Assembly: GCF_015832195.1 (NCBI RefSeq)
Contig: NC_052017.1
Coordinates: 80,539,801 to 80,603,800 of the forward strand
Reading direction: 5' to 3'
Length of the DNA stretch: 64,000 bases
DNA from: Motacilla alba alba
Lineage: Eukaryota > Chordata > Aves > Passeriformes > Motacillidae
The position numbers and the translations under genes are program-made. Position 1 is the stretch's first letter. Every line of letters begins with the position of its first letter. Positions 62,203 to 64,000 of this stretch are shown piece by piece. The notes under the pieces are model-generated. The model was not told the DNA's origin, did no database searches, and saw only the letters and a program-made list of their open reading frames with translations.

Positions 62203-62649
62203 GTAATAACCTGTTAAATACTGAAGTTCAGTCTTCCAGAGCTTATCTGCCAGACCTTATTCTACTGAAAAATGGTAATGGGTTCTGATACATGCTGTTG
62301 GAATTGATAGTAGAAAGCCACAAAACCCTTCTACATTTATGTGCCAGGAGCATGAGTTCATGCGTACAGTTCTAGAGACACGCAGGAGGTGAAGTTGGTG
62401 TTTGTGGGAAGAAAAACTTCTCTTGATGCATGTGGGTAGAAGTCTGAAAATGCTGCTACCCTGGCCTCTGGGGTCTTGTCTAACTGATGTAATTCTGTTG
62501 TAAGTCTTGGTCAGAGTTTACAGACTTTCTTGAATTGAATTGTCCAAGAAATTTGCTGGATTTTCCAGTTTATCTTCTGTTGCTTTCCTAAGCGCATAGT
62601 GTCAGACTCTTTGCCTAAGGCTGGGTGTCATCTTTTAATGGCTGGTTAC

Positions 62650-62675
62650 AAAAAAAAAAAAAAATAAAAAAAAAA
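62650..62675. repeat. A-rich tract
   Basis: Twenty-six bases, all A except one T. No retroposed body was recognised next to it. Confidence 0.85.
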
Positions 62676-64000
62676 TGCAATTATCAACAACAGCAAAAAG
62701 AGATCTGGGCTCTTGGAGCTGAGTTGCTGTTCTTTTTGCCATTGTTGTTCATTGTTTTAAATTAAATAATGGTCTGCGTGGGGGAACTTGATTTTTTTCC
62801 TCCAGTAGTCTTTCTTTAAGTGAGTTTGCAAGTAGCTTTGATTAGAAAATTCCATTTTTGCTCACTTATCTATAAATGTCAGGGGAGATTGTTTTGCAAA
62901 TTTATTTAATCTGAAGGCCAATGAGATCAGCATTGAATTTTGAAGAAAAATAATCTTGAACTAGAAGTAAACACTTAATTCTGATATCTAACTCGAGTCT
63001 TTATATTTTTCTCTCAAACCCACAATCATAAAGTGCTCTTAAAATAACTTGAGCAAGCATGTTATTTTTCTTAGAGTACCCCTATGAACTCATTGCTGGC
63101 AATGGCTATCTGCCTCTTGGGAAAAGGACACGTTATTCTTTTTATAGGATGACTGTTGACAAAGCTTGTCCTTCAGCTTCACTTGTAGAGCTGCTGTGTT
63201 GTAATTGGTTTCTACCAAAAGGCTAAAAAAAGAACTAGTTTGCTGTGGAGGGATATCACTAATATTTCAATAAGAGGAAATACAAGACTTGTTTAACTGG
63301 AAATATAGGGAACTCCATTTGTTGTGAGGAACAATTTATGTGCTTGACTTATCTTTCAGGTTTACTGGGAATTCTGTATAAACCAGACCTGATTTATAAT
63401 TGCATGTCTTTGTTTATTTTTGGGATTTAGCATTTCCCTTAAAAAAGTAATTTAAACAAGATGTTTGGGGTTTTTTTCCTGCTACTCTCATCAACCTTGA
63501 TCTTTTTTGTAAGCCCCAAATTTCTAACAGTGCCAACACTGAAAACTTTGGAAATGGCATGCAAAATAAGTAGAGCAGTTGACACCAAGCCTGTTCTCAG
63601 CTCTGTGCACACACTGACACCCTTCAAGACTTAGATGTAGCTGTAGATCTAGTCTAGAGAACCTGATTGATTACAGATGAAACCTGAGGATCTAGAGATT
63701 TCTGGTTTTAACTAGCAGCTTTAGTTTCTTTCTTGCTAGGTTGGTTGATTGTCTTCTCTTGCCCCTTTCTACATTGTGAAAAGTGTTGCTTTATGTTGTC
63801 TGAGTACCTTGTCTCCTTCTTGAGTATTTGGGGACTAAAACTTTCTAAGCCTTAAAAGAAATTTTGCATGTGTTGAATGTTCTTGCTTCCACATAAAAAC
63901 TTATTTTCTAAAAATCAATTTTCATTTGAAGAATAGTGTTTCTGTGTTTGTCTTAGTATCTATAGATAGTTGATAATTGGAATGATCAGTCTTCAAAAAA

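Larger units (their letters stand above)
55963..64000 (+). other. First intron of the plus-strand gene (runs off the right edge)
   Basis: After the CpG island the composition returns to T-rich, CpG-poor intronic sequence. No exon with clear coding character appears before the window ends. Two segments with acceptor-exon-donor layout and local CpGs (58971-59075 and 62046-62202) are candidate alternative exons. The sequence also has an A-rich tract at 62650-62675 and a 10-bp hairpin at 60747-60770. No LTR or clear CR1 copy was recognised here, in contrast with the left side. Confidence 0.5.

Noticed and set aside
1..64000. Search for CRISPR arrays, operons, rRNA, tRNA or a prokaryote-type defence locus
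   Set aside because: There are no regularly spaced repeats, no cloverleaf that I could recognise and no dense same-strand ORFs. The window is eukaryotic and gene-poor.

Overview
This window is vertebrate nuclear DNA, almost certainly avian and plausibly from a songbird. The case for a bird rests on the repeats. There are CR1 LINE fragments, one carrying a recognisable reverse-transcriptase remnant, and several solo LTRs that resemble bird endogenous-retrovirus families. I recognise nothing of the mammalian Alu, B1 or L1 type. The sequence is AT-rich, CpG-poor and dense with stop codons, apart from one sharp CpG island near 54.8-56.6 kb. I see no bacterial, phage, CRISPR or operon architecture.

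Layout. Positions 1 to about 54.8 kb are intergenic or deeply intronic DNA with no coding exon I can support. It holds solo LTRs at 1588-2169, about 12000-12745, 32445-32833, 37828-38445, about 40395-40742 (possibly to 40915) and 48077-49119. It also holds CR1 pieces at 16062-16206, about 27978-28045 and 42700-43550, plus microsatellites and small tandem duplications. The best-defined insertion is 37828-38445: a 618-bp minus-strand LTR with TG...CA ends, a perfect 6-bp target-site duplication (AGGCAG), CCAAT, TATA and AATAAA signals in order, and a perfect three-unit heat-shock element in its U3.

The regulatory centre is the CpG island. On the plus strand it has a GC box, a YY1-like site, a three-codon upstream ORF and a splice donor at 55962/55963. 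This reads as a non-coding first exon followed by a first intron of at least 8 kb that runs off the right edge. On the minus strand, about 0.9 kb away, an NF-kB-type site abuts a TATA box with an initiator-like CCAGTG and a CAG|GTACGTG donor. That suggests a divergent inducible transcript running left. Two CpG-bearing segments in the right-hand intron (58971-59075 and 62046-62202) have acceptor and donor signals and could be alternative 5' exons. I could not identify the gene.

All of this comes from reading the sequence. Repeat family assignments rest on remembered family features and were not checked against any library. No new enzyme system or defence system was found. The most interesting items are the divergent promoter, the HSE-bearing LTR, the candidate 5' exons and the old CR1 copy.
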